Of a stretch of DNA of 33,079 nt, positions 5,695-13,543 are shown piece after piece. The stretch comes from a virus, in IMG/VR virus record IMGVR_UViG_3300042289_001168, positions 1 through 33,079 of that record. The stretch is one strand, 5' to 3'. Within the stretch, counting starts at the first letter, position 1. Each line of letters begins with the position of its first letter. Under the pieces are notes generated by a model that made no database searches, had not been told where the DNA came from, and worked only from the letters and a program-made list of their open reading frames with translations. The position numbers and the translations under genes are program-made.

Positions 5695-8362
5695 TCTTTA
5701 GAATTTCATGTACATAATGCACAAGAATAGCAGTTAGCGTTGCAATTCCAGCAATTCTCTGAGTTACCCCAGAAAGCGTAATGTAGACAACAAGGCTTCC
5801 TGCGAGGGTAAATGCCAATCCAGCAGTAATATCCCACATCTTTTTGCTAAAACCAAACCAATTAAACTTTTTCATTTCTTTACCCTCCCTTGTATAATAC
5901 TTGTATATACTATTTTTTGCAAAATCTTCACCATCGTCTTCTCCTGGACCTGCAATTTCTCCAGAGAACCCGCCTTCTGATTCTTCTTCTTTTCTAGAAC
6001 GACCTTCGGTTCCCCCAGAACTTCCAGAGCTTCCAGAACCACCAGACCCTCCCGAACCACCAGATCCACCAGATGAACCACCAGTGCTTCCTCCAGTAGA
6101 TGCAGAGCCAACAGCTATTGCAGCTACTGCGGCTGTTGCAGCCAAGATTGATTTACGGGTTCCAACATCAATAGATGAACCTGTTGGGATGTAGTCATCA
6201 AACCCATCTCCATAGATGTCAACTTCTTCCTCAAACGATTCCTTAATTTCAGCAGGAGCGTCAGTAAGCGCTGTTGCTAATTCTGTTTTCTGCTCTTCGG
6301 TAAATTGATCTGGCTCAATTGCAGCGAATACTTCCGCAATTTGTTCAATAGGAAGTTCTTCAAAGTTTCCATTTTCAATAACTGCAATCGCAGTATCTGG
6401 ATCAATTGTCTCTTCACTGATTGCGTCAATGACATTTTCTAGTGCGTCAACTGATTCAATGTTTTCAATAACATCCAGAACCTCTTCTGCCGAAAGGCTG
6501 TCTAGGATTTCTGTCAACTGCTCCACAGATACTTCTTCAAAAACCTGATCTAGTTGCTCAACAGAAAGTGTGTCAATTAAATATATGACATCTTCCACAG
6601 AAGCGTTCATAATCTCATCAATGACTTGACCAACCTGCTCTTCCGTTAATACCTCTTCAGTTATAACAACTTCAAACTCTGGAATAAAAGTGTCCACAAT
6701 TTCAGGTTCTGAAATTTCGGTATCTATGATTTCAAAGTCTGGCAGGCTGGTGTCCACTTCAACTTCTTCTAAAATTGAGTCTATGGGTTCAAACTCAGGT
6801 ACCGTAATTGCTGGTTCCTCAATTACCGTTTCAATCTCAGGTAGGGGCTCAGAGGGCTCTGGGAGCTCCACTGTTGTATTTATAGGTGGATATACAATGA
6901 CAGGGGGCTCTGGTATATTTATAAAAACTGTGGTGGTGGTGGTTGTAGACGCAGCGGGTTCAGATGTTGTTATGTCAATAACTTCTTGAGGACCATACAG
7001 GCAATTCCCAACCCCTTCCCCCACACATGGAGATGTACCTGCTTGAATTTTAAATCGTACAGAGCCATAGCCAGTCTGTGAGGATGGGTTGATTGTGTAA
7101 GTAGTGTTTGCGCCATATGTCCAGACACCCCAGCCGCCAGACTCTACCCCGTTATTCAAATCATAAAAAAGAATGTTGTACATGTATGGCTGTGTATTGC
7201 TTGCATTCGGTGCATCCCAATTTAGAGTTACACTTCCATTTTCATTCGCTGTAGCTGTTAAATTTTGAATTGAATTAAAGTAGGGTGCAATACTGGTGGT
7301 CGTGGTGGTAGTTGTAGTAGTGGTTGTATTTGGAACTGTTGTTGTAGTGGTTGTGGTGGTTGTAGTGGTGGTTGTAGTGGTCGTGGTTGTAGTAGTCGCT
7401 TCTGTAGTAGTCGTTGGGGGGAGTGTTGGAGCAGTTTCGTTATTTGGCTCAACCCCGCCAAATGTTTCGCAAGATCCACCCTGAACACATTTCTGCGTTG
7501 AGCCTATTTCATCATCAACCATCAACACTGGCGATAAACCTTGGTCATCTAAGTTAAATGATGTAAAACCAAGTTTGTATGTTCCTGATACAGAAACTTC
7601 ATAAGTTGACACTTGCCAGCCAGTAGCACCGTAGGAGTTTGTTGAATAGTCTCCTGTGCCTGGATTTGTAAAACCAAGAAGTGCATATGATTGTTCAAAA
7701 TTATTTACAGTTATAACTGGAGTAGATGCAACGGTGACAGGGACAAGTGAGGTAATTGAGCCATCATTAAATGGAACATAATCAGTTGCCATGTAGTTCC
7801 AAGACATTGTGTAAACTATTCCTGCGGTTAATTGAACTTCACGAGTAATCCATGCAGCATCGGTTGGATTGCCAGCACCAAAACCAGCAGCAGAAGCCTG
7901 TTGTGCAAGCATGGTTCTGATTGCAGAATTATTTGCTCCAGAAAGACCAACGGCATTAGTTGCTTGGTCAAATGTTTGCTGACCTCTTGGTTGTAGGGCA
8001 ACAGCATAAGTCCCACCCTTTGGAGAAAAAGTCCAGCTACCAGCAGCGACTGCAGGAGCATAGTATGGATTTGGGCTGCCATTTGAAAGTGTTGGACTTC
8101 CCATCGCCCCATTTGCGCCATGAGTAAAAGTTCTTGAACCATTAAAGATTGTTACGCCAGTACCGTTCCCATTAATTGAAGACCCAAGGGTTCCTGTTTG
8201 TGATCCTCTTGACCAGCCAGTAAAGGTATTATCTTCAAATCCCGCATCTGGAATGGAGACAGGGTTTGCGTTTGCATATGGGGAAGAAACAAATATAGAT
8301 ACAAAAGATACAATTAACGCAGGGAGTATCGCCCAAGAGCCTTTACGAAAGTTAATGTTCAC
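5684..8362 (-). CDS. Large secreted, C-terminally membrane-anchored surface protein (Thr-rich linker, FN3-like, acidic 12-residue repeats)
   Basis: An 892-residue protein with a GTG start. Order: signal peptide (about 1-33, ending in PYANANP); beta-rich extracellular domain (about 35-300, with GFEDNTFTGW and a possible Cys292-Cys298 disulphide); near-pure Thr linker (about 306-357); FN3-like domain (about 360-470); second short Thr run; Pro/Glu-rich stalk (about 480-570); acidic alpha-helical region with four exact 12-residue repeats (588-635); Gly/Ser linker (about 755-785); and two C-terminal hydrophobic helices (about 843-885). It should sit on the outer face of the membrane or wall. Such designs are typical of actinobacterial surface adhesins and unusual for virion proteins. 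It has its own leaderless promoter and lies between the modification cassette and lysis genes. A role in adhesion, superinfection exclusion or modifying the infected cell surface is inference. Confidence 0.8.
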   Translation of the reverse strand: MNINFRKGSWAILPALIVSFVSIFVSSPYANANPVSIPDAGFEDNTFTGWSRGSQTGTLGSSINGNGTGVTIFNGSRTFTHGANGAMGSPTLSNGSPNPYYAPAVAAGSWTFSPKGGTYAVALQPRGQQTFDQATNAVGLSGANNSAIRTMLAQQASAAGFGAGNPTDAAWITREVQLTAGIVYTMSWNYMATDYVPFNDGSITSLVPVTVASTPVITVNNFEQSYALLGFTNPGTGDYSTNSYGATGWQVSTYEVSVSGTYKLGFTSFNLDDQGLSPVLMVDDEIGSTQKCVQGGSCETFGGVEPNNETAPTLPPTTTTEATTTTTTTTTTTTTTTTTTTTVPNTTTTTTTTTTTSIAPYFNSIQNLTATANENGSVTLNWDAPNASNTQPYMYNILFYDLNNGVESGGWGVWTYGANTTYTINPSSQTGYGSVRFKIQAGTSPCVGEGVGNCLYGPQEVIDITTSEPAASTTTTTTVFINIPEPPVIVYPPINTTVELPEPSEPLPEIETVIEEPAITVPEFEPIDSILEEVEVDTSLPDFEIIDTEISEPEIVDTFIPEFEVVITEEVLTEEQVGQVIDEIMNASVEDVIYLIDTLSVEQLDQVFEEVSVEQLTEILDSLSAEEVLDVIENIESVDALENVIDAISEETIDPDTAIAVIENGNFEELPIEQIAEVFAAIEPDQFTEEQKTELATALTDAPAEIKESFEEEVDIYGDGFDDYIPTGSSIDVGTRKSILAATAAVAAIAVGSASTGGSTGGSSGGSGGSGGSGGSGSSGSSGGTEGRSRKEEESEGGFSGEIAGPGEDDGEDFAKNSIYKYYTREGKEMKKFNWFGFSKKMWDITAGLAFTLAGSLVVYITLSGVTQRIAGIATLTAILVHYVHEILKNDE
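6458..6601 (-). repeat. Four tandem 12-codon repeats in the surface protein
   Basis: The encoded units are SVEDVIYLIDTL, SVEQLDQVFEEV, SVEQLTEILDSL and SAEEVLDVIENI. Each is exactly 12 residues and starts Ser-[Val/Ala]-Glu. Hydrophobic residues fall at the same positions in each unit, as expected of a short helical repeat solenoid. A degenerate fifth unit follows. Confidence 0.8.
7295..7420 (-). repeat. Threonine-codon microsatellite (poly-Thr linker)
   Basis: ACA/ACC/ACG/ACT codons repeat almost without interruption in the surface-protein gene, broken once by VPN. At DNA level the third positions vary, so it is a purifying protein-level repeat more than a simple microsatellite, but it is still prone to length change by recombination or slippage in multiples of three. 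Thr-rich linkers of this kind are typical wall-spanning or O-glycosylated stalks in actinobacterial surface proteins. Confidence 0.8.
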
Positions 8363-8368
8363 ATAAAG

Positions 8369-8398
8369 ATTATAACTTAGAAAAAGTTAATTTGACAA
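8369..8398 (-). promoter_or_regulatory. Leaderless promoter of the surface-protein gene
   Basis: On the minus strand, TTGTCA (8393-8398), an 18-base spacer and TATAAT (8369-8374) are followed after exactly six bases by the GTG start at 8362. The expected transcription start falls on the start codon itself and no Shine-Dalgarno is present. The overlapping ATG two bases upstream is followed at once by TGA, so GTG is the usable start. Confidence 0.65.
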
Positions 8399-8452
8399 AA
8401 GTTTTAAACCTATTAAATAGAATAACGATAAATATAATACTGAACGGGCACA

Positions 8453-8743
8453 TTAAAACCACCACCAATATTTAATTATTGATGCAGAAGCAAGAAACAC
8501 CCATGCGATATTAAACCAAATAATGGTTGGCATAGTCTTAATTGTTGATGTCAGAATTAAAGCCAAACTTGACACAAGAGCAAATATATATAACCACCAA
8601 AACTGCACCCCAAACAACAGACCTGGAAATATGATGGCGATCTTAGTCATAAAAGCCCAAGCTTCAACTATATTTGTCTTAGTCCAATATTCACGACTGC
8701 CCCATTTTTTTGAAACAGATTTAATGTCTTTAAAACTAAGCAT
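8453..8743 (-). CDS. Small multi-pass membrane protein of the modification cassette
   Basis: A 96-residue protein with a basic N-terminus (KSVSKKWGSREYWTKTN) followed by three hydrophobic segments at about 26-50, 52-66 and 72-95. It is rich in Trp and Ile and ends in KYWWWF. I do not recognise a family. It is the last gene of the cassette and is coupled to the upstream oxygenase by a TAATG overlap. It could be a membrane anchor or transporter-like partner of the enzymes, or an unrelated holin-like or exclusion protein. No charged pore residues or enzymatic motifs are visible. Confidence 0.7.
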   Translation of the reverse strand: MLSFKDIKSVSKKWGSREYWTKTNIVEAWAFMTKIAIIFPGLLFGVQFWWLYIFALVSSLALILTSTIKTMPTIIWFNIAWVFLASASIIKYWWWF

Positions 8744-9474
8744 TAGATAACAATCAACTCTAACTGATCTTCTTGATTCATTTCTATTGAAGTTGGATTT
8801 CCAACAATATCAAAGTCAACTAAATTATTTTTTATTTGATCAATTTGATTATATTTTGAAAGAACAATATCAAATGAAAGAGTTACTCTTTCAGAATCTC
8901 CATTGTGGATACTACTTCCGTGAGGAATGAATGATGGGAACAAGGTTAGCAATCCTGGTTCATTTTCTGATTCATACCCCTTGCTTGGGAGAAATGGGTT
9001 GTAGAATTTAGTAACCGTACCCTCACTAGCAAGGACAAGATTCCCTGATAGATGAGTCCAGGGTCCATGAGCATGGTTATGTATATTTATATTTTGCCCT
9101 TTCCTCATGACATTTGCCCAGCAAAGTATTTTTACATCAAATCTTTCCACTCCAAGAGCTTCTATATAGGCAATATACATTTGATGAATACATTGTTTTA
9201 CAAGCGCAATTTCTGGTTCATCCCATCTAAATACATTGTAAGAGCAGAATCTTACAGTTAAGCTATCTTTGCCAAGAGAACTACCTTCATCACTATAACC
9301 AGCAGTATCTAGAGCTGGTATCTCGTCAATAATCAACTGCTCTTTGCTTAAAATAATATCTGCCAATCTTTGTGCAAGACCTGGGGGAATTATGAAGTCC
9401 TCGGCTAAACTAAACTTCCATTCAGGGGCAAGAGGGCTTTTTTTTTCATTATTTTTTGATGTAAGAATTCTCAT
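8743..9474 (-). CDS. 2-oxoglutarate/Fe(II)-dependent oxygenase (phage T4-like putative 2OG-Fe family)
   Basis: A 243-residue protein with a double-stranded beta-helix core. INIHNHAHGPWTHLSGNLVL (about 130-149) carries closely spaced His132, His134 and His136, which would provide the first iron ligands in the H-x-H style of this family. LFPSFIPHGSSIHNGDSERV (about 178-197) carries the distal His185 and Arg196, which binds 2-oxoglutarate. This matches the putative 2OG-Fe(II) oxygenase family common in T4-like marine phages (PF13759-like, from memory). It hydroxylates or otherwise oxidises an unknown substrate. It is joined by TAATG to the halogenase upstream and to the membrane protein downstream, which suggests one pathway. 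The N-terminal 25 residues look disordered. Confidence 0.85.
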   Translation of the reverse strand: MRILTSKNNEKKSPLAPEWKFSLAEDFIIPPGLAQRLADIILSKEQLIIDEIPALDTAGYSDEGSSLGKDSLTVRFCSYNVFRWDEPEIALVKQCIHQMYIAYIEALGVERFDVKILCWANVMRKGQNINIHNHAHGPWTHLSGNLVLASEGTVTKFYNPFLPSKGYESENEPGLLTLFPSFIPHGSSIHNGDSERVTLSFDIVLSKYNQIDQIKNNLVDFDIVGNPTSIEMNQEDQLELIVI

Positions 9475-10976
9475 TATACTCCTAAAAACTCATTATGAGT
9501 AATACAAATATTTTCAAGACTAGATGTTTTTTCTAAATAATTGCTATACATGCTAATGAATTCGGGTGTGAATAGACCATTGTAAAGCATTTCTTGTTGT
9601 ATTGTAGATTTATCTATATAACCAACACCCATTAAAATAGCAATATAACCATACAAACCAAACATTGAAACATTGTTTATATCATCATATGAAATAATAT
9701 TTTGTTTACATTTTTCTAAAAGAAGATCCACACCTTCTGTTGGGCGATATTCTTTTTTATAATTTTTCCAAAAATCATTATTTTTTTTATCTGTTAAATA
9801 ATGTATGTATATAAAATCAATAATCTCTTTATTGCTCTCAACAAAAAAATTGTTATAAAGATCTATATTGTATTTATTTATATTTTTAACAAAGTTTCTA
9901 TTTGACAAAATTTTCTTTAAATATCTTGCTGTTCCTAGTAAAGATGTTGCTTCTAATGGTTCAACAAATCCGCTTGATAAACCAATAGCGGCGCAATTAT
10001 TGATCCATGACTTTTCATAGTACCCAGCTTCAAAATTAAATGTATTTACAATCTCAACATCAGTATTAAAATATTTGTCAATTTCATCTTTAGCTTCATC
10101 TTTACTAATATATTCATTGTTAAAAACATAGCCAGCACCAACTCTTGTTTGTGTTGGTATATTCCACATCCACCCATAATCCATCGCTATGGCTTCCGTG
10201 TATGGTTTTATTTCATTCTTATTTTTTAAGAAAAATGCCATTGCGGAGTTCATTGGTAAATGCTCTTTATATGATATCCACTTTGCCTTATAAAAAGAGC
10301 CAATAATTAATCTCTTAAAACCACTGCAATCAAAAACAAAATCGCAATCATAATTAGTATTATTATTGCAAGATAATGACTGTATGAATCCATCACTATC
10401 TGTATTTATTTTTTGAACAATTGCATCAACATGATTAACACCTCTTGATATTGCAACTTTTTTTAAAAACTCAGCCAGCTTTCTTGCGTTGAAATGAACA
10501 GCGAAACTAGATATAGATCGGCTACCATTCACATCCGTTGGTGGTTTATTAAACGGAACCATATTTTTTTCACTCAATCTTCCAACCCAATCAATTCTCT
10601 TAAAAGAATTATTTTGGTAGAAGTCAAAAAGCATTAAATCAAGTGAGTTAGTTCCTGTAAAATTAGAGAAGGGTTTAACTGAATCAATGGCTAAATCACC
10701 TATTGGTTTAAATGTATAGTAATAATCCTGACTTGACCAATTAGTAAATTTGATACCATTTTTAATTGTTGCATCACAATTTTTAATCAAATCTAATACT
10801 GATATTCCTAAAAATTGCATTAAATCAACAACGCCTGGAACAGTACCTTCGCCCGCTCCAAGAATACCAATCTCTTCACTTTCAATAACGGTAACATCAG
10901 ATTCGGGGTGCATCCTTTTGCAATACAATGCCGATAGCCAACCAGCAGTTCCTCCACCAACAACAATAAATTTCAT
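9474..10976 (-). CDS. Flavin-dependent tryptophan-halogenase-family enzyme
   Basis: A 500-residue protein close in length to PrnA/RebH-type halogenases. Family signatures are complete. The FAD-binding VGGGTAGWLSALY lies at 6-18 and AGEGTVP near 41-47. Lys72 in DATIKNGIKF sits where the catalytic lysine that forms the haloamine is found. The diagnostic WxWxIP motif appears as WMWNIP (269-274), followed by VGAGYVFNNEYIS. GLSSGFVEPLEATS (332-345) contains Glu342 at the catalytic-glutamate position. Such enzymes use FADH2, O2 and halide to halogenate aromatic substrates; tryptophan is not guaranteed. The usual ST after PLE is here AT, which could alter halide handling. No flavin reductase is visible nearby, so the host must supply FADH2. 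The gene overlaps both neighbours (ATGA upstream, TAATG downstream) and is markedly AT-rich, which suggests acquisition. Confidence 0.93.
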   Translation of the reverse strand: MKFIVVGGGTAGWLSALYCKRMHPESDVTVIESEEIGILGAGEGTVPGVVDLMQFLGISVLDLIKNCDATIKNGIKFTNWSSQDYYYTFKPIGDLAIDSVKPFSNFTGTNSLDLMLFDFYQNNSFKRIDWVGRLSEKNMVPFNKPPTDVNGSRSISSFAVHFNARKLAEFLKKVAISRGVNHVDAIVQKINTDSDGFIQSLSCNNNTNYDCDFVFDCSGFKRLIIGSFYKAKWISYKEHLPMNSAMAFFLKNKNEIKPYTEAIAMDYGWMWNIPTQTRVGAGYVFNNEYISKDEAKDEIDKYFNTDVEIVNTFNFEAGYYEKSWINNCAAIGLSSGFVEPLEATSLLGTARYLKKILSNRNFVKNINKYNIDLYNNFFVESNKEIIDFIYIHYLTDKKNNDFWKNYKKEYRPTEGVDLLLEKCKQNIISYDDINNVSMFGLYGYIAILMGVGYIDKSTIQQEMLYNGLFTPEFISMYSNYLEKTSSLENICITHNEFLGV

Positions 10977-11722
10977 TGATCTATTAAATTGTTCTTAATT
11001 TCTTTAAGAACAATTTCTCTCATTGAAGATTCTTTGAAATATTGATATCTTGGTAATAATTTTGACCATTTTCTAAGTATCTTGAAATTAATTAGTGTTG
11101 TTGCAATATTAAACAATTTTGGTGTCATTGAATATCTTTTGAGCACAACCTCTTTATCAGTATGAAATTCCCAATACATCAATGGATCTCCCTCTGGCAC
11201 ATGTAATTTATTATTATCGGACCAAAGATTGAACTCAGCCATTAGCGGTCTATACCATCTTCCAATGTCAAACTGACCTGGCACAATAGCGCCATACTTC
11301 AAATGCTCGGCTTTATGAAAAAATGGCGATGTCATTGAGACTTCCAGACTTTCTTCTGCAAATAGACCGAACGCCATTTGATATTCAACTAAGTATTGAT
11401 TCCTAAGCGTTGGTGCATGAGGCATATATGCGGGAGTATTTGTATTTCTTGTATTTACATATCGGATATCTGGATATCCGTCATCATTTATAAAAACCTC
11501 AATTTCGGTTTCTGCAACATTTTTGATAACATATGTTCGCTTAAGTTTTTCAGACACAGCGGGGCAATTCATGAAGTTTGCAAATTCATCTTTTGGTTCA
11601 AAGTTTTTAATTAGATCTCTATAGACATTTTCTGGTTTTCTATATAAAACATCTAGGTTAATATCTTTTTTAGGATCCCACCAAGGGCACCAATAAACCA
11701 CTATTTGATTATTTTTTTTCAT
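10973..11722 (-). CDS. Unknown cassette protein A, distant relative of the next gene upstream
   Basis: A 249-residue soluble protein with N-terminal IVVYWCPWWDP and a central beta-rich region. A conserved-looking C-terminal block contains VPGQFDIGRWYRP, then KLHVPEGDPLMYWEFHTD (about 177-194). That last block lines up with LIPEGTPMYQLVPMVRR in the 264-residue neighbour, and both proteins have an IPEW or DIGRWYRP-like motif upstream of it. The two are probably diverged paralogues. I cannot assign a function; a cupin/double-stranded beta-helix type fold would fit the pattern but is a guess. Its stop overlaps the halogenase start (ATGA), so the two are translationally coupled. Confidence 0.75.
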   Translation of the reverse strand: MKKNNQIVVYWCPWWDPKKDINLDVLYRKPENVYRDLIKNFEPKDEFANFMNCPAVSEKLKRTYVIKNVAETEIEVFINDDGYPDIRYVNTRNTNTPAYMPHAPTLRNQYLVEYQMAFGLFAEESLEVSMTSPFFHKAEHLKYGAIVPGQFDIGRWYRPLMAEFNLWSDNNKLHVPEGDPLMYWEFHTDKEVVLKRYSMTPKLFNIATTLINFKILRKWSKLLPRYQYFKESSMREIVLKEIKNNLIDQ

Positions 11723-11727
11723 AAGAA

Positions 11728-12522
11728 TTAATCATATCTCTTCTTATGCCATAGATATCTAGTGTATCCACTTGTGAAATACTTTCTGAGAATAGAGCTC
11801 TTTTTCATAACTTCATACAAATCATACTTTTCTAACTCATATTTCCAATTTCTTCTTACCATTGGAACAAGTTGATACATCGGTGTCCCTTCTGGGATTA
11901 AGAATTCGGTATATTCTTTTTTGATATAAAAAGGGATTGTTCCTTGACCACTTACATATCCGTAATCAGCATCCACGATTCCAGACAGTGTAACGAACGG
12001 AAGGTCATAGCGGTTTGCAGGGTGTTGAAACATTATTGAGACATCCTTTGGGGTATCCGCAACCCAGTTCTCCATCCAAACAAACTCAATAGGATGATAA
12101 CCATCTGGCATTTTCTGAATAGGAACACCTTTGGGATATTGCCTTGTTCTTATCATTTCCGTTCCTGGAATTCTTAACGGAGAGTTTGTTGTAACAATAT
12201 GATTACCATCTTTATCATAATCTATTGTTACATAAATATCAGCCCAAGTTGATTGAATATATCCACCCGTCATTGCATCATAATAAGGCATACATCTTTT
12301 TACAGTCGTATTCAAACCTGGGGCTGCTGTCATGTAATCTGGCTTATCAGTAAGAAATTGAGGTATTACCTTATACCACTCTGGGATAAAATCCCTTGCT
12401 GGTCTTGGAGGAACCTGAGCAGATTCTGCTGAAGCGGTTACTGGGATAAACTTAATGAGATTTTTTTTCTTATCTCTTTTTCTTTCATAAGCCTTATCTC
12501 TTTTATAAAAATCTTTTGTCAT
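11728..12522 (-). CDS. Unknown cassette protein B (DUF6065-like)
   Basis: A 264-residue protein with a very basic N-terminus (KRDKAYERKRDKKKN), then ARDFIPEWYK, KRCMPYYDAMTGGYI, a central region with MFQHPANRYDLPFVTLSGIVD, and LIPEGTPMYQLVPMVRRNW near 215-233. This pattern resembles the DUF6065 family of phage and bacterial proteins, which often lie near oxygenases and halogenases (family recalled, not searched). It overlaps the upstream prolyl-hydroxylase-like gene by ATGA and is five bases from protein A. Candidate roles are substrate carrier, scaffold or a cupin-type enzyme, none of them shown by the sequence. Confidence 0.75.
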   Translation of the reverse strand: MTKDFYKRDKAYERKRDKKKNLIKFIPVTASAESAQVPPRPARDFIPEWYKVIPQFLTDKPDYMTAAPGLNTTVKRCMPYYDAMTGGYIQSTWADIYVTIDYDKDGNHIVTTNSPLRIPGTEMIRTRQYPKGVPIQKMPDGYHPIEFVWMENWVADTPKDVSIMFQHPANRYDLPFVTLSGIVDADYGYVSGQGTIPFYIKKEYTEFLIPEGTPMYQLVPMVRRNWKYELEKYDLYEVMKKSSILRKYFTSGYTRYLWHKKRYD

Positions 12523-13139
12523 TTAAATCTTGGTCCTTCCATCCACACAACTAAACTTCTCCGTACACCATCTGTTACAGGAGTAACACGATGCATTGCA
12601 AAAGAAGGAAAAAATATCGCACTACCTTTTGTTTGCTTTATCACATACTCAGGCTCACCCTCTGGCATAATACCCAATTCAAAACTACCGCCCTCGTAGG
12701 AATCTTCATCTGACAGAAATACCGAAACAGATAGCTTTCTTGTTAAAGAAACAGCATCCCCTTCGCCCTCTTTATTTGTTTGCATGTCATAATGCCATGC
12801 ATAATGATTATGCCGATTATTGTACTCTGCGTATTGAATTTTTTCAAAACCCCAAATATCATAATTAAAATAATTATTATTTACATAATCAGTCACTTCT
12901 TTTATTCTTTCAAATATTAAACCATTCTCTTCTTTCGGGAAAAGAAAAGTGGATTGAGATCTACGAACATAGTGATCAACATTGTCCATCACCCCAAGTG
13001 ATGAATCTTGCAGTCTTTCATTTTTTGAAACATATTCAATAATATCGTCACATTCCTGATTGGAAAAGATATTATCTAAAACAATAAATGGTCTACTTAG
13101 ACTGTAATGCCTGTTGTGATTAATTACAATATTTCCCAT
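12519..13139 (-). CDS. 2OG-Fe(II) oxygenase, prolyl-4-hydroxylase/PKHD type
   Basis: A 206-residue protein of the size usual for PKHD-type hydroxylases. The facial triad is visible: HYAWHYDMQ (112-120) supplies His116 and Asp118, and FPSFAMHRVTPVTDGVRRSL supplies His183 and the 2-oxoglutarate-binding Arg193 or Arg194. The stretch RKLSVSVFLSD, then YEGGSFEL, is the characteristic central strand pair. The enzyme uses Fe(II), O2 and 2-oxoglutarate to hydroxylate a side chain or small molecule. An AGGTAG site precedes the ATG at 13139. It is two bases downstream of the 128-residue gene and overlaps the next gene by ATGA. It differs in type from the second oxygenase of the cassette. Confidence 0.9.
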   Translation of the reverse strand: MGNIVINHNRHYSLSRPFIVLDNIFSNQECDDIIEYVSKNERLQDSSLGVMDNVDHYVRRSQSTFLFPKEENGLIFERIKEVTDYVNNNYFNYDIWGFEKIQYAEYNNRHNHYAWHYDMQTNKEGEGDAVSLTRKLSVSVFLSDEDSYEGGSFELGIMPEGEPEYVIKQTKGSAIFFPSFAMHRVTPVTDGVRRSLVVWMEGPRFK

Positions 13140-13141
13140 TT

Positions 13142-13528
13142 CTACCTATTCCTATCGTGATAAAAACTATCTAATACACCTCTAATACTATTTATACGAT
13201 CTAGATCTGATTGAGATAAAGATGTGGACTGTGTTAGTGCTTTTCTATACTCTGGATATTCGTGGAACACCAGTTTATAATAATGATTAACGAGCGTGAT
13301 TGCTCCGTAGACAGCGGAAGTATCTAAATACATTTTGTCAGACAATGCTTCTTTCAAGATTAAAAATTGGTTATCAACATGTTCAATAACAGCATTTGTA
13401 ATATCAAACAAGATTTCTGGATGGGCATCAAATATACCAAAAAATTCTACTGTTTGACCAATAAAATAAAACTGACCTTCATAAATAACAACTGGACCGT
13501 GAATTGATTGCTTTATTTCATAGCTCAT
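13142..13528 (-). CDS. Hypothetical protein, first gene of the modification cassette
   Basis: A 128-residue soluble protein with an N-terminal beta hairpin-like part (GPVVIYEGQFYFIGQTV) and a largely helical remainder ending in basic residues (DSFYHDRNR). I recognise no family. It directly follows an extended -10 promoter (TGgTAAAAT) that ends six bases before its ATG, so it may be translated from a leaderless transcript and lead the oxygenase/halogenase operon. Confidence 0.7.
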   Translation of the reverse strand: MSYEIKQSIHGPVVIYEGQFYFIGQTVEFFGIFDAHPEILFDITNAVIEHVDNQFLILKEALSDKMYLDTSAVYGAITLVNHYYKLVFHEYPEYRKALTQSTSLSQSDLDRINSIRGVLDSFYHDRNR

Positions 13529-13534
13529 GAGTCA

Positions 13535-13543
13535 ATTTTACCA
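13535..13543 (-). promoter_or_regulatory. Extended -10, leaderless promoter of the modification cassette
   Basis: On the minus strand TGgTAAAAT (hexamer at 13535-13540) is followed by six bases and the ATG at 13528. No Shine-Dalgarno is present, and the stop codon of the small zinc-ribbon gene lies inside the element. No convincing -35 is seen. The same TGgTAAAAT occurs before the start at 28209. Confidence 0.5.

Noticed and set aside
7296-7484. Plus-strand frame encoding long runs of Val
   Set aside because: It is only the reverse reading of the poly-Thr codons.
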